A stretch of 64,000 nucleotides of DNA. Origin: Nematopogon swammerdamellus (Eukaryota > Arthropoda > Insecta > Lepidoptera > Adelidae). Of this stretch, positions 22,660 to 34,000 are shown in pieces. Positions within the stretch are counted from its first letter, which is position 1. The number at the start of each line of letters is the position of its first letter. The notes beneath the pieces are model-generated. The model was not told the DNA's origin and ran no database searches. It saw nothing but the letters and a program-made list of their open reading frames with translations. The DNA lies in assembly GCA_946902875.1 (NCBI GenBank), contig OX336340.1, positions 2,774,351-2,838,350 on the forward strand, read 5' to 3'. The position numbers were made by a program, and so were the translations under genes.

Positions 22660-23092
22660 AATAGGTAGAGTATATATATGTAATGTTGGGACATAAGATG
22701 GTGTGGTTTAAAACCACCTCTTCCGGGAATTCTGCAATTTGAAAAACATTTCCTGGTAATGATATAATTACCTAGTAACTTGAGACTCGTAACATGCTGT
22801 AATGTATGAATACCTTATTTAAAAAAGCAAAAATTATTTTGAAAAAAAAAAATTATTGGTACGGAGGTGATTTTGATTTTAAAATATTTTTTGGAATTTA
22901 CAATAAGGTATTCATTCACTACAGCATGTTACAAGTGTCAAATGTTACTAACTATATCACTACCAGGAAATATTTTTCTAATTCCGGAATTCCCGGAAGA
23001 AATGATTTTAACCAATCCATGTTACATGTCTTCTCGCCAACATTCAGTATTCATTCATTCAGTATTTATACTCTACATATTCCAATGCCTGG
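22660..23092. mobile_element. Foldback MITE (AATAGGTAGAGTATA family), copy 1
   Basis: Inverted arms include AATTCCGGGA-type and CATTACAGCATGTTAC sequences. Same family as 23424-23911 and 35692-36104. The ends are less well preserved here. Confidence 0.65.
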
Positions 23093-23423
23093 TTATTTGT
23101 CAGTTTTGATGATATTTCTCATAAATTTTACACGAGGACAGGCAGCCACATGTTAGCTAAAGGTGGTGGAATCGCCCGTTAGCCAATTAATCTAGTAAAA
23201 ATTTAGTATATCATGTGTATTTTATACTCATTAATAGTGGTAAAAGGTAACTTGTACGTCCAAATTCATAGTTTCCATTGCAAGGCCATATAATTGCGTA
23301 TGTCCCTGAACTTAGAGTTACCGTATTTTGAATTTTACGATAAAAATAAGTCATAAAAATATTCACACTAGAGTTTACACAGAACATAAAAAAACTCGTA
23401 GAAGTGGCGTGTTGACTTATTAG

Positions 23424-23911
23424 CAGGGATCGGAATAGAATATAGAGTATAAATACCTAATGTTGGCGAGTAGATATGGAGTGGTTAAAACCACATCTTT
23501 CGGGAATTTGGAAAAATTCCAGGGAATTCCGGGATTTGAAAAATATATCCTGGTAGTGATATAGTGAGTAACCTTTGACACTTGTGAACCAACATGCTGT
23601 AACATATCTTATTTAAAAATCCAAAAATTATTTTGAAAAAATTATTGGCATGGAAGTGATTTTGATTTGAAATTTCTTTTTTTTATTTTTAATAAGGTAT
23701 TCAACATTACAGCATGTTACAAGTGTGACAAGTTACTTATTATATCACTATAGGAGAAAAATATTTACCTACCTCTTTCGAAAATTCTGAAAATTCCCAC
23801 AATTCCCGGGAATTTTCAGAATTTCCGAAAGAGGTAAGTAGTTTTAAACCATTCCAAGTTATGTTTTCTCGCCAACATTAGGTATTTATACTCTACCTAT
23901 TCCCATCCCTG
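23424..23911. mobile_element. Foldback MITE (AATAGGTAGAGTATA family), copy 2
   Basis: The ends CAGGGATCGGAATAG and CTATTCCCATCCCTG are inverted and hAT-like. The whole element folds back on itself (AACATGCTGTAACATA against ACATTACAGCATGTT). This is the best-delimited copy. Confidence 0.75.
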
Positions 23912-24179
23912 TTTATATTAGCATGGAGACCAGTGTAACCAAATTTCCTTGCAATACATTAGAGTTGTGATATCCTCCCAAGTTATAATTTACCACCTTT
24001 AGGAAAATTCTTGAATAATTTATGTATTGTTTTAGCTTGATGCTTTCCATGCCAGTAATGATAGGTGACTGACATTGACTTAGTTCAAGTGCGCGGTGCC
24101 ACGCTTACTTGTGGTACGCACAAGGTGTCATCGCGTTGCTTCTACTTCTTTTATGTTCTGTGATGGTTTACGTACTCAC

Positions 24180-25000
24180 CTAACCGCTCCGCGCTTTATT
24201 CTTGGACGGCGTGGAAGAAAAATTACAATTCATCACCATCTCGTCGGCGAAGATATCCGATATCGACATAGTTTCGCCACGCGTCGACGCGCGCACCAGA
24301 AACTTGTCAAAGTCTTCTATGGACACGTTCTCCTTATCCGGTCCGTCTAGAGTGGCACCCGAGAAGCAGAACTTGGGAGGGTCCTTGGACGTCCCTTCCG
24401 AGTAGAACTGAACGTAATCCGACGACGTCTCGTCCTTAAAACCGCTGTCGACTCTCATCCAGTTTACGTTGGACGCCTCCTTCAAAGCCGATTTGCTGTA
24501 AGAAGTTTTCGTAAAATCTGTCACAGTTAGCTCGGACGGTTTAATAGCGCTTTCGTAGTAGCTCGACTTGCCGCCGAAGAAGGTTGTGTCGTCGTTGAAT
24601 CCGCTGTCGAGACGCTTCAGGCTCGTCGCTTCGTTCGTCTTGGTCGCTTCACGACTGATATCGTATCGAGATCCGCTGGTGAGCAGCTTCAGATCTATGC
24701 TGTTGAAGTCTATTTGCTTATCCTCTAAGTCGAGTCGGTGGTCGTGGTCGATGCTGCTGTCGAGGGACATGTTGACCGGGCTGCACGACGCGACGGCTCG
24801 GCCGCTCCTGATGTGGCTGATGACGTGGTTGAGGACGGCCGCTTTGCTCTTGCCCTTGATGGGTGTCTCGTCGATGGTGCGGTGCTCGTCGGCGTGGAGG
24901 TCGCTCTTGTAGAGGTTGAGGTCAGATTTGGCGTAGTCGGCCGAAGTGCCGAGCTGCCAGGGTGTCTTGCCTTCGGGTGATCCGCTCGAGTCCGATCCGC
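24180..25000 (-). CDS. bora: bora exon 9 (C-terminus)
   Basis: Acceptor TTGGTTGCAG, then GC GGA TCG, joining exon 8 in phase. It encodes 273 residues starting GSDSSGSPEGKTPWQLGTS. It contains two similar DSG modules, KRLDSGFNDDT and MRVDSGFKDET, recalling the vertebrate DSGYNT phosphodegron read by beta-TrCP after Plk1 phosphorylation. DKEN and a final SSTPSKNKARSG precede TAG. The stop is followed directly by GTGAGTACG, a consensus donor, so an intron may lie at the very start of the 3' UTR. Confidence 0.85.
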
Positions 25001-28000
25001 CTGCAACCAAGAGCATATTGTTATACACGGTCTTACATTAATATATTAGAATAGAGACTATTGTGCACAATTGAAAGGTCTGACCTTCCGCAAAATTTAA
25101 GACCCGTATATATGACCAGTGCGTCCTCCCGGTCATGACGTACGGGCAGTGGCGTGCACAGACATTTAAGACCGGGTAGGCAGGCAACAATTAAGATTCA
25201 AAATAAGTACTTAATTTAGAAACAAGTTGAATTCATTTTAATTTTTACCTCAGACCGGTTTTCATCTCTTACATCTTCTTCATGTCCACATGAAGATGTT
25301 CTGTCCAGCAGATTATTTTTTTTTCAATGCACCTCAGATATCCATAAAATGAATAAATTTTAATTAACTACACATGTCATAAATACAGATACTAAGGGTG
25401 ACTTTTAAAAACGCCTTTTGAGTGATTTAAACAGAACCAATCTCAATAAAGAGTATGCAGTGCAGTGCCGTATATTGACTACAAAAAGATGAAATAGAAA
25501 TAAGTAGAGAAGAGGGGCGGTACTTTTCTTATTTGTAAAAACATAAACAAAAGATTATAACACTTCTTTATAAACTGTACCGCCGCGCCGGCGCGCGCGC
25601 GGGGGACGATGCTAGACCAGCTACACCTACGTTACGAGGCATTGTTGTGGTGTTAGTGAAAGGCAGTCCTGCCCTGGCGTACTAAACCGCGCATCGAAAC
25701 ACGCATACACACGCAAAACTCCAGCATATAATGACGCAGGATTTGAGTAATAGTGTGAGTGACCACCAGGTAGTCGTGTTGTGTGCCTTTGCCGCGCGGT
25801 GGCGTGGCGTTGCGTCCGCGCGAGCGGCCGCGCCGAGCGAGAGGGAAGGAGCGCGCGCCAATTTTAAATCATACGTTTTGTCGTGAACTTGAGTAGTTCT
25901 ATATGTTTTAATTTGATTGTTTGGATAGGTGGAATTGGGACTTTAACTCAGGGTAGGCAGTGCTTTTCTGCCTTTATGGGAGGCACGCCCCTGCGTACGG
26001 GTGTGAAACGTGGACTGACAGTCACCGTTGTACAAATGTTGAAAGTCGCCCAGCGAGTAATGGAGCGAGCTATGCCGGGAACATCACATGCTTTTTTTTT
26101 TTATTGAAAGTGACACGGTTGGCTACATCACCTACAAAATCTGTGATGTCAGCCCATAACACCGGGTGAACTAGGTGCCATGTCAGTGCTTCCCTTCATT
26201 TCATGTCGGCTACACTGAACTGGACGGAAAACACAAACTATTTACATAGCCGTTTCGACCGACGTTTCGTTCAGTGCGGTGGTACCAACCCGGCCAGGAT
26301 AAACCCTACCACCTAGTAAGGCAAGAAGGGAAGGGACCTACAGTTTAACGTGGAATCCGAACCACAGTCAGCCTCCAACGGTCGAGCGGTCACCCATCCC
26401 AGCACTGACCGCGCTCAGCGTTGCTTAACAACAGTCGACTGACCGCACCACTGAGCTACCGAGGCTGACGAATTTCCTTATCCCTTAGTCGACTTTTCGG
26501 TTGGTAATTCTTCAGATAATTTGTTCCAGGCCCTTACGACCTGCTGCGTCAGAAAACGCTTCCTGGCGTTGGTTCTATGCGTAATTAGTATGGTCAAACG
26601 AGTGCGGCTGCTCACCGAGCACGGAGTTGCATCTGAAGAGGTCGTCTCGCGAGCGCGACGGGAGCGAGCCGTCCACGCTCATGTCCGCGCTGAAGTCCAG
26701 CTTCTGCACGGAGCGGCTGCGGTGCAGGCTGGACATGCTCGCGCTGCGCTTGCCCGACACAGAGCTCCCGCCGCTGTCTCGCCTGTTCGTCGAGAGCACA
26801 TTGCCATTTGAGTCGTCTAGTTGCAGTATCCGCTATAATGAATTTTGACTCAAATTGGCCTATAAATTGGGTTTAAATCTGTGTTTAAATACGATTTGTG
26901 TCTAAGCCCGCTATTTCATATACAAAATCTATCATAAGGTTGACAGTTTGCGGCAAAATCCGCTATAAATTATAAGTGTGTTAGAACATTGATCCTAAAG
27001 AAAATAAAAATGTTTTTTTCGTTTCTGAACATTTTGCCAAAACTGTTATGGCAGGTTTTGCAACTAGACGACTCATTTGTTTATTTATTTAATTTTAATT
27101 AAACCAGCAGCATAAATATTTAACTAAGATTGTTGTTATACAGGTTGTTTCGAGATATGGTTTCGTGACTTCAGGGTTTGAAAGGGGTCCATATTTCAAA
27201 AGGAAAAGCTCTGAAACTTTTTCCCAGATTTGGTCATGTTATAGTAGTTTGTGGTGAAAATCGTTTCATTGAGATTTGGTGGACGGTTAACGTCCGCCTT
27301 TATTAATTAAAAATAAAATAAACTTTCATGCTGCCACGGCACTCTGGTTGAAAACCCCTGCCCTAGACCTAGACAGCACTGATGCCAAGCTCCGGACTCA
27401 CGTACATGGAGATTTTATTAAAATTTAAAATTTTATTATGAAAATAAATAGACGGAGTTTCGATTTGAGTGATAGGGATTTTTTCTTTTAACTTAACTAA
27501 CTTTTAATTTCTGAAGTTTGTCAAGCCTATCCTGAAACAACCTGTATATATAAAACAAAGAAAATTACAGATTTCACTGAATATAACAAACAAGAATAGT
27601 TAGATACCAAACAAAACAATTGGATATGGTTTTTTCTTTGATGTTGTTATAATGGTAGTTGTTGACATATGGTAGTAGGGTTTAACTTCACCTCACTGTT
27701 ATGATGGCATGCAGACATAATTTAGTTATTTAAAGACATCTTGATACTTTAGGAATAATTGAAAAAGGGTATATCTTCATATAAATTTCGAAAAAAAAAC
27801 TAGCCTATCCGATTCAGTATCTGAAACTGTACTTCCTGCCTTCGGGTGTTCGATTTTTTGTTCACCGTGTATAAATATGTAGTCGACAGAGCCAAAATCA
27901 CGTCTCCTCGCGAAACCACGTTTAGGCGCCATGACAGCAGACTTGCAGACTGTTGCTGGACTCTCTAGCCTGTTACGACTTTTGAAGATTCCCAGGCCTT

Positions 28001-31000
28001 CGGCCAGGATTCGGCCTTGCGGTAGCACACGCGCCGCTTCAGGTCCTTGCAACTCGACACCCGATATTGCCACTGTACTATACTAGAAGCAACGAGACCT
28101 GTGGCGCGCGGGGGACTCCCTTCATGGAGGCGCTGCGGGTGAGCAGGGAGCGGCCGGCTCCCGGCGAGGGCTTGCAGTAGCACACGCGCCGCTTCAGGTC
28201 CTTGCAGCTTGACACACAGTTCAGGTGTTGCCACTGCACTATACTAGAAGCAACGAGACCTGTGGCGCGCGGGGGACTCCCTTCATGGAGGCGCTGCGGG
28301 TGAGCAGGGAGCGGCCGGCTCCCGGCGATGGCGTGCAGTAGCACACGCGCCGCTTCAGATCCTTGCAACTCGACACCCGATATTGCCACTGTACTATACT
28401 AGAAGCAACGAGACCTGTGGCGCGCGGGGGACTCCCTTCATGGAGGCGCTGCGGGTGAGCAGCGAGCGGCCGGCTCCCGGCGAGGGCGTGCAATAGCACA
28501 CGCGCCGCTTCAGATCCTTGCAACTCAACACCCGATATTGCCACTGCACTATACTAGAAGCAACGAGACCTGTGGCGCGCGGTCCTTCATGGAGGCGCTG
28601 CGGGTGAGCAGGGAGCGGCCGGCTCCCGGCGAGGGCGTGCAGTAGCACACGCGCCGCTTCAGGTCCTTGCACCTCAACACCCGATATTGCCACTGTACTA
28701 TACTAGAAGCAACGAGACCTGTGGCGCGCGGTCCTTCATAGAGGCGCTGCGGGTGAGCAGGGAGCGGCCGGCTCCCGGCGAGGGCGTGCAGTAGCACACG
28801 CGCCGCTTCAGATCCTTGCAACTCAACACCCGATATTGCCACTGTACTATACTAGAAGCAACGAGACCTGTGGCGCGCGGTCCTTCATGGAGGCGCTGCG
28901 GGTGAGCAGGGAGCGGCCGGCTCCCGGCGAGGGCGTGCAGTAGCACACGCGCCGCTTCAGATCCTTGCAACTCAACACCCGATATTGCCACTGTACTATA
29001 CTAGAAGCAACGAGACCTGAGGCGCGCGGTCCTTCATGGAGGCACTGCGGGTGAGCAGGGAGCGGCCGGCTCCCGGCGAGGGCGCGCAGTAGCACACGCG
29101 CCGCTTCAGATCCTTGCAACTCAACACCCGATATTGCCACTGTACTATACTAGAATCAACGAGACCTGAGGCGCGCGGTCCTTCATGGAGGCGCTGCGGG
29201 TGAGCAGGGAGCGGCCGGCTCCCGGCGAGGGCGTGCAGTAGCACACGCGCCGCTTCAGATCCTTGCAACTCAACACCCGATATTGCCACTGTACTATACT
29301 AGAAGCAACGAGACCTGTGGCGCGCGGTCCTTCATGGAGGCGCTGCGGGTGAGCAGGGAGCGGCCGGCTCCCGGCGAGGGCGTGCAGTAGCACACGCGCC
29401 GCTTCAGATCCTTGCAGCTTGACACACAGTTCAGATGTTGCCACTGCACTATACTAGAAGCAACGAGACCTGTGTCGTGCGGCCTCCTTCATGGAGGCAC
29501 TGCGGGTGAGCAGGGAGCGGCCGGCTCCCGGCGAGGGCTTGCAGTAGCACACGCGCCGCTTCAGGTCCTTGCAGCTTGACACACAGTTCAGGTGTTGCCA
29601 CTGCACTATACTAGAAGCAACGAGACCTGTGTCGTGCGGGGGACTCCTTCATGGAGGCGCTGCGGGTGAGCAGGGAGCGGCCGGCTCCCGGCGAGGGCTT
29701 GCAGTAGCACACGCGCCGCTTCAGGTCCTTGCAGCTTGACACACAGTTCAGGTGTTGCCACTGCACTATACTAGAAGCAACGAGACCTGTGTCGTGCGGG
29801 GGACTCCTTCATGGAGGCGCTGCGGGTGAGCAGGGAGCGGCCGGCTCCCGGCGAGGGCTTGCAGTAGCACACGCGCCGCTTCAGGTCCTTGCGGCTCGAC
29901 ACGCAGTTCAGGCAAGTCGCCATTTCCTCCGATTCAGGAGACGTCAGGTTTTGCTTCTGTAAAAAAAAATTTATGTAAAACATTAAAATGTTAATATATT
30001 ATTTTATTCACTAATGTTTTTAAGTTTACACTGTTATTAATTATATTCATTTTTAAGTTTCCGGATTAACAGTAGGTTTAAAGACTTACATAAGTCGACG
30101 TTTCGCCCGCTACGTCCGGTGCGGGGTCTTTAAACCTACTGTTAATCTGGAAACTTAAAAATGAATATTATTTTATTCAGTTTCTTACCTAGTTTCTCTA
30201 AATACACTCAGCTGAATGCCTTAAGAGTCCTTCTGAGACTAAAGCCTGGGGAGCCCCAAGTTTGTATTTCTGCTGCCGACGCATGATACAAATTTAATTA
30301 TTCACAAGGCCACTGTTCCGATGAAAAATCTATTTTAGACATTTTTAAGCTTTTTAACCATTGACCAACCCACAGCCAGCGGAGCTATTCTCTATTAGAC
30401 CCATCTCAATCGCTCAAACGGACTTCACAATGCGTCTAGTGAAACAAGCCGCGGTTAACACTATTTTTGCAACAATCCCTAATAGAGAACAGGCAGGCAG
30501 GCCTCCTCATCAAGAACACAAGCTGACACAAACCTCATCATCGCTGGACAGCATCTTCGCGACCGGGGATATAGACTGCGAGGCGAGCGAGCTGGTGGCA
30601 CGCGCTGTCACAGGCGTCGCCGGGGCGTGCGATTCGATGGGGCTGAAGCACGGCTCTCCGAGGTCGAGACCGTCGAATATCTTGTTATGGTAGCCGGCCT
30701 TCTTGTCCGGGAGCTTGCTAACGGGCGTGCCGAAGGTACGTTTCATGCCTTTGCATAGGACATTGCGGCTCTGAAAGTGATGAAAATCAGGTGACGAACA
30801 CAGCACGCAATAAATTCCCTGAACACTATATATTCTGAACACTATATATATATTCTTCAGATAATTTTAGGGATTTTGAACCTATTTAAATGGCACCACT
30901 AAAATTTATAAAATTAATAAATAGCACCGCTTGCTAGGATATGCGCCTGTTTCTGTTTCATAAATCAATAATATAAAAAAAACTTGACTAGAGTTTTATT

Positions 31001-34000
31001 TATTTAGCTTTGTCTGATACGTCTAAATCCAGTTAAAATTTGTTGTTTTTGTCATTATCTCGGATTTTTTTTTTTTTTTTATTTAATTATCATGTTGTAT
31101 CGGGTACCAATTAATTGAATCGAGAACCAACTTGCATCTTAAAGGTACTATGGGGTTAGCAAAGTCGGAATCGGCTAAAGCACTAAAACAAAAAACAAAA
31201 AAGAGTACCAAGTCGGGGCTGAATACGAGAGGTGCATGCGACTCGTAGGGCTGCGCCGGCTGCGGCTGGGGCGGGGTGGCCATCTCGTCGTCCGTCTGCT
31301 CCGAGTCGCTCTGCCCCTCGAACTCCAGCTTGCGGCGAAGCCAAGAGTCCGACTCGTATTCGCTGCTCATACTCTGGTCCTTCAATACACACACAGATAT
31401 TCGTTGACAGGCATGTGGCTCCTTTACGCATGTTCATTAAACATTTTGGGTTACCAATTTTCAGTACAAGATGTTAGTGAAAAATACAATGTTACTTTTT
31501 ATGAAGTTTTCTGCTCAAGATCTGGCTTTCTGTAGGAATAACAATCAAAACAGGCTTACTTAAAAAATAATTTTATTTAATTATCAAAATTTGTTCCTAC
31601 AGAGGCAAAGGAATACATACAAAGCGTCACGTCGGTGGGGTAGGCAGAGACAACGGATCTCCACGTGCCACGGTCCTGATTCAACACACTTCTGCAGCCT
31701 CTGCCACTCTCACAAATTCTTCATGCATGCTCGTCGGCTACGAGTACTACGCGCTTAGCCCTTTTTGTTTACATGCCCGATCTGGTCCAGGTACGTGCGT
31801 CTAGAGCGACCCTTCCCGACTCTTCCACTTACATTCGCTCCATAAATTTCTTTTGTTAGTCTCCTATCATCCATTCTTCCAACATGACTGAACCGGGTAT
31901 TAGAGACAAAGCATTGAGCTAATATGTATTCTACTAGATGCAAAGCTACGAAGAAAGATACAGAGAAATTGTGTCCCAAAAGCTGAGGTATGAAATAAGG
32001 TTGCGAGCCAGCGGAGCGCAGGACCGAGCAAGAGAGGGGAGCTGGCGCGGGGCGTGAAGCGAGCGGGAGAGGAGCTAGCGGGCAGTAAGCGGTTGACATG
32101 ATGCGACTTCACGCACGAGAAATGCTTCTCGAAGGCATTTACGTACCGTGTAGACAGTTCTCGAAAGCTCGCAAACTGTTCGACGAATGCTTGGTGATAG
32201 TGAGTTACGTTCGAGAAGGCGGCATGCTCCTCGTGCGTGAAACCTCGCATCGTGTCAACGTACCTTAAGCGTTCCGTGACAAGGCCAGCCAAGGCCGACC
32301 AAATATGTTCATTGGAACATATGGGCGATACGAGCAGCAAGATGTGTGCAACGAGTTCGGCAGCTCTGGATTGACTGGTCTCAACTGGTCAATTTGGTCT
32401 CAACTCAACTCAGTGGAGCCATGCCCGTTGGCCGAGTAAATACTCTAGTAGAATACATATTACCTCACTGGTACAACTTGTTTACCCTATGCCAAATGGT
32501 TTTGAAGTGATCGTTCGATTATGTTAGTATGGGAAGCTGAAGTGTTGAGTATGCTCTTAAGAGAGCTGGTAGGGTGGCCGGTACCTGTCTGTAGCTGCAG
32601 AATGACTCTAGAATGGCTTCGATATCCGGCGGCAGGTGCGGAGGCAACGTGAGTAGGGTTTGCGCTGAAGCTGCGGACGGTAAGATTCTGGTGAATTGTT
32701 GTTGATGCTTTGAATTATTCAACAACAGCTTGTTGCTAGCTATAGCTGTATCAACAATTTCTGACAAAGGCTCTATACACCTGATTTTATTTATACTTTT
32801 ACTTTTACTTTCTATTTTATGTGGTCAGAATTATCAAGCTTAAATTATAGTTATTCTAGCTCTCAAACTGTATCTTAAAAGTGTAAGCTGTGTCTATTGT
32901 GTAGCTAGTCACAATGTATTGTAATCGAAGACGTTGAAAAAAAAACCCTGCGGAGTTTCTTGCCGGCTCTTGTTTGTGGGTGTAATCGAACCGGATTGTA
33001 AAAACTAAACAGGACAAATTCAAGCGTAGTGTACTACCATACGAATGATGAATAAAGAATAAAGAAATATAACTTTTACAAAAAAAAATTTGTTGTGTCG
33101 TATCCACTTTTTCCCCCTTAATACATAAAACATTTGATAGATACATACATACACACATATCACACACGCTGAATCCCAACAATCGGGGTAAGCAGAGTAA
33201 TCGATGTTGTGCTGCAAGAACTCTGGTAAATTACAGCACAACACCGACCACCATGTTTCGCAAAGTATTCGAACAAGATTCAGTCGACCAAGCAGCAAGT
33301 AATGCACGAAGACCCACCTGCTGCATGACTCGGTGGAAGTACCGTGCCAAGGTGAGAGGTGGCGAGCCTATCGCCCTTTAGCACGGCATCTTGTCCTTAT
33401 CCCTTAGTCGCCTTTTACGACATGCACGGGGAGAGATGCAGAGGGGTTATTCTTTTGAAGTACCGGCCCCACACGGTACCACACATTTGATAGATCCATT
33501 GATATAAAACTGATTTTGGTGGATAAGAAGAAAGGGACATACTGGAACAGAACAAAAACAAAGTCGACTTCGTGATTCCTATGATGAACAGGTATTAGAA
33601 GACTTAAGGGCTTTACGCACAGTCGTTCTCCGACATTTCAGGGCATAGAGAAATAATGTTATACTAGAGGAAACACTACTAAGAAAGATTGAACGAATCT
33701 TTGACAACAAAAACTGCGGTATGAGGAAAGGTGGAGCGGGCGGGGGAATGCAAGCAGTATCTATTCTGTGACGCATACGCCGTGAAGCAGCTGTGAAGCT
33801 AAGTAAACGCTGCACGCAGCAACAGTAGTAAAATAAATTGCGAGCGTCTAACGATGTGCAGCCACAGTGCAGCGCTGCAATTACGTTGTGCACGAGCTAA
33901 CACAGGCGGGCGGGCCATCAGTGTATGTTAATATATATTCGGTGGTGTTGGTAAGTAGGCGGAGTTTGTGGAATGAATCGGGGTATTAAGCAGCTGTGAA

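Noticed and set aside
24568..24980. Frames of 80-114 codons opposite or beside bora exon 9
   Set aside because: Shadows of the real coding exon in other frames; no domain.
26811..26819. Upstream acceptor for bora exon 8 (AACTAG)
   Set aside because: Lies in the MITE terminal repeat and needs a phase that exon 7 does not supply; the ACGAACAG site fits.
28015..29786. Direct-repeat array suggesting CRISPR or a tandem gene family
   Set aside because: The units are contiguous copies of a bora exon with no variable spacers, in a eukaryotic genome. The 97-103-codon minus frames mix two reading frames and end at the same TAG.
31900..32340. 146-codon minus ORF as a host gene
   Set aside because: It lies entirely inside a TIR element (31920-32462) in a bora intron and has no recognised domain.
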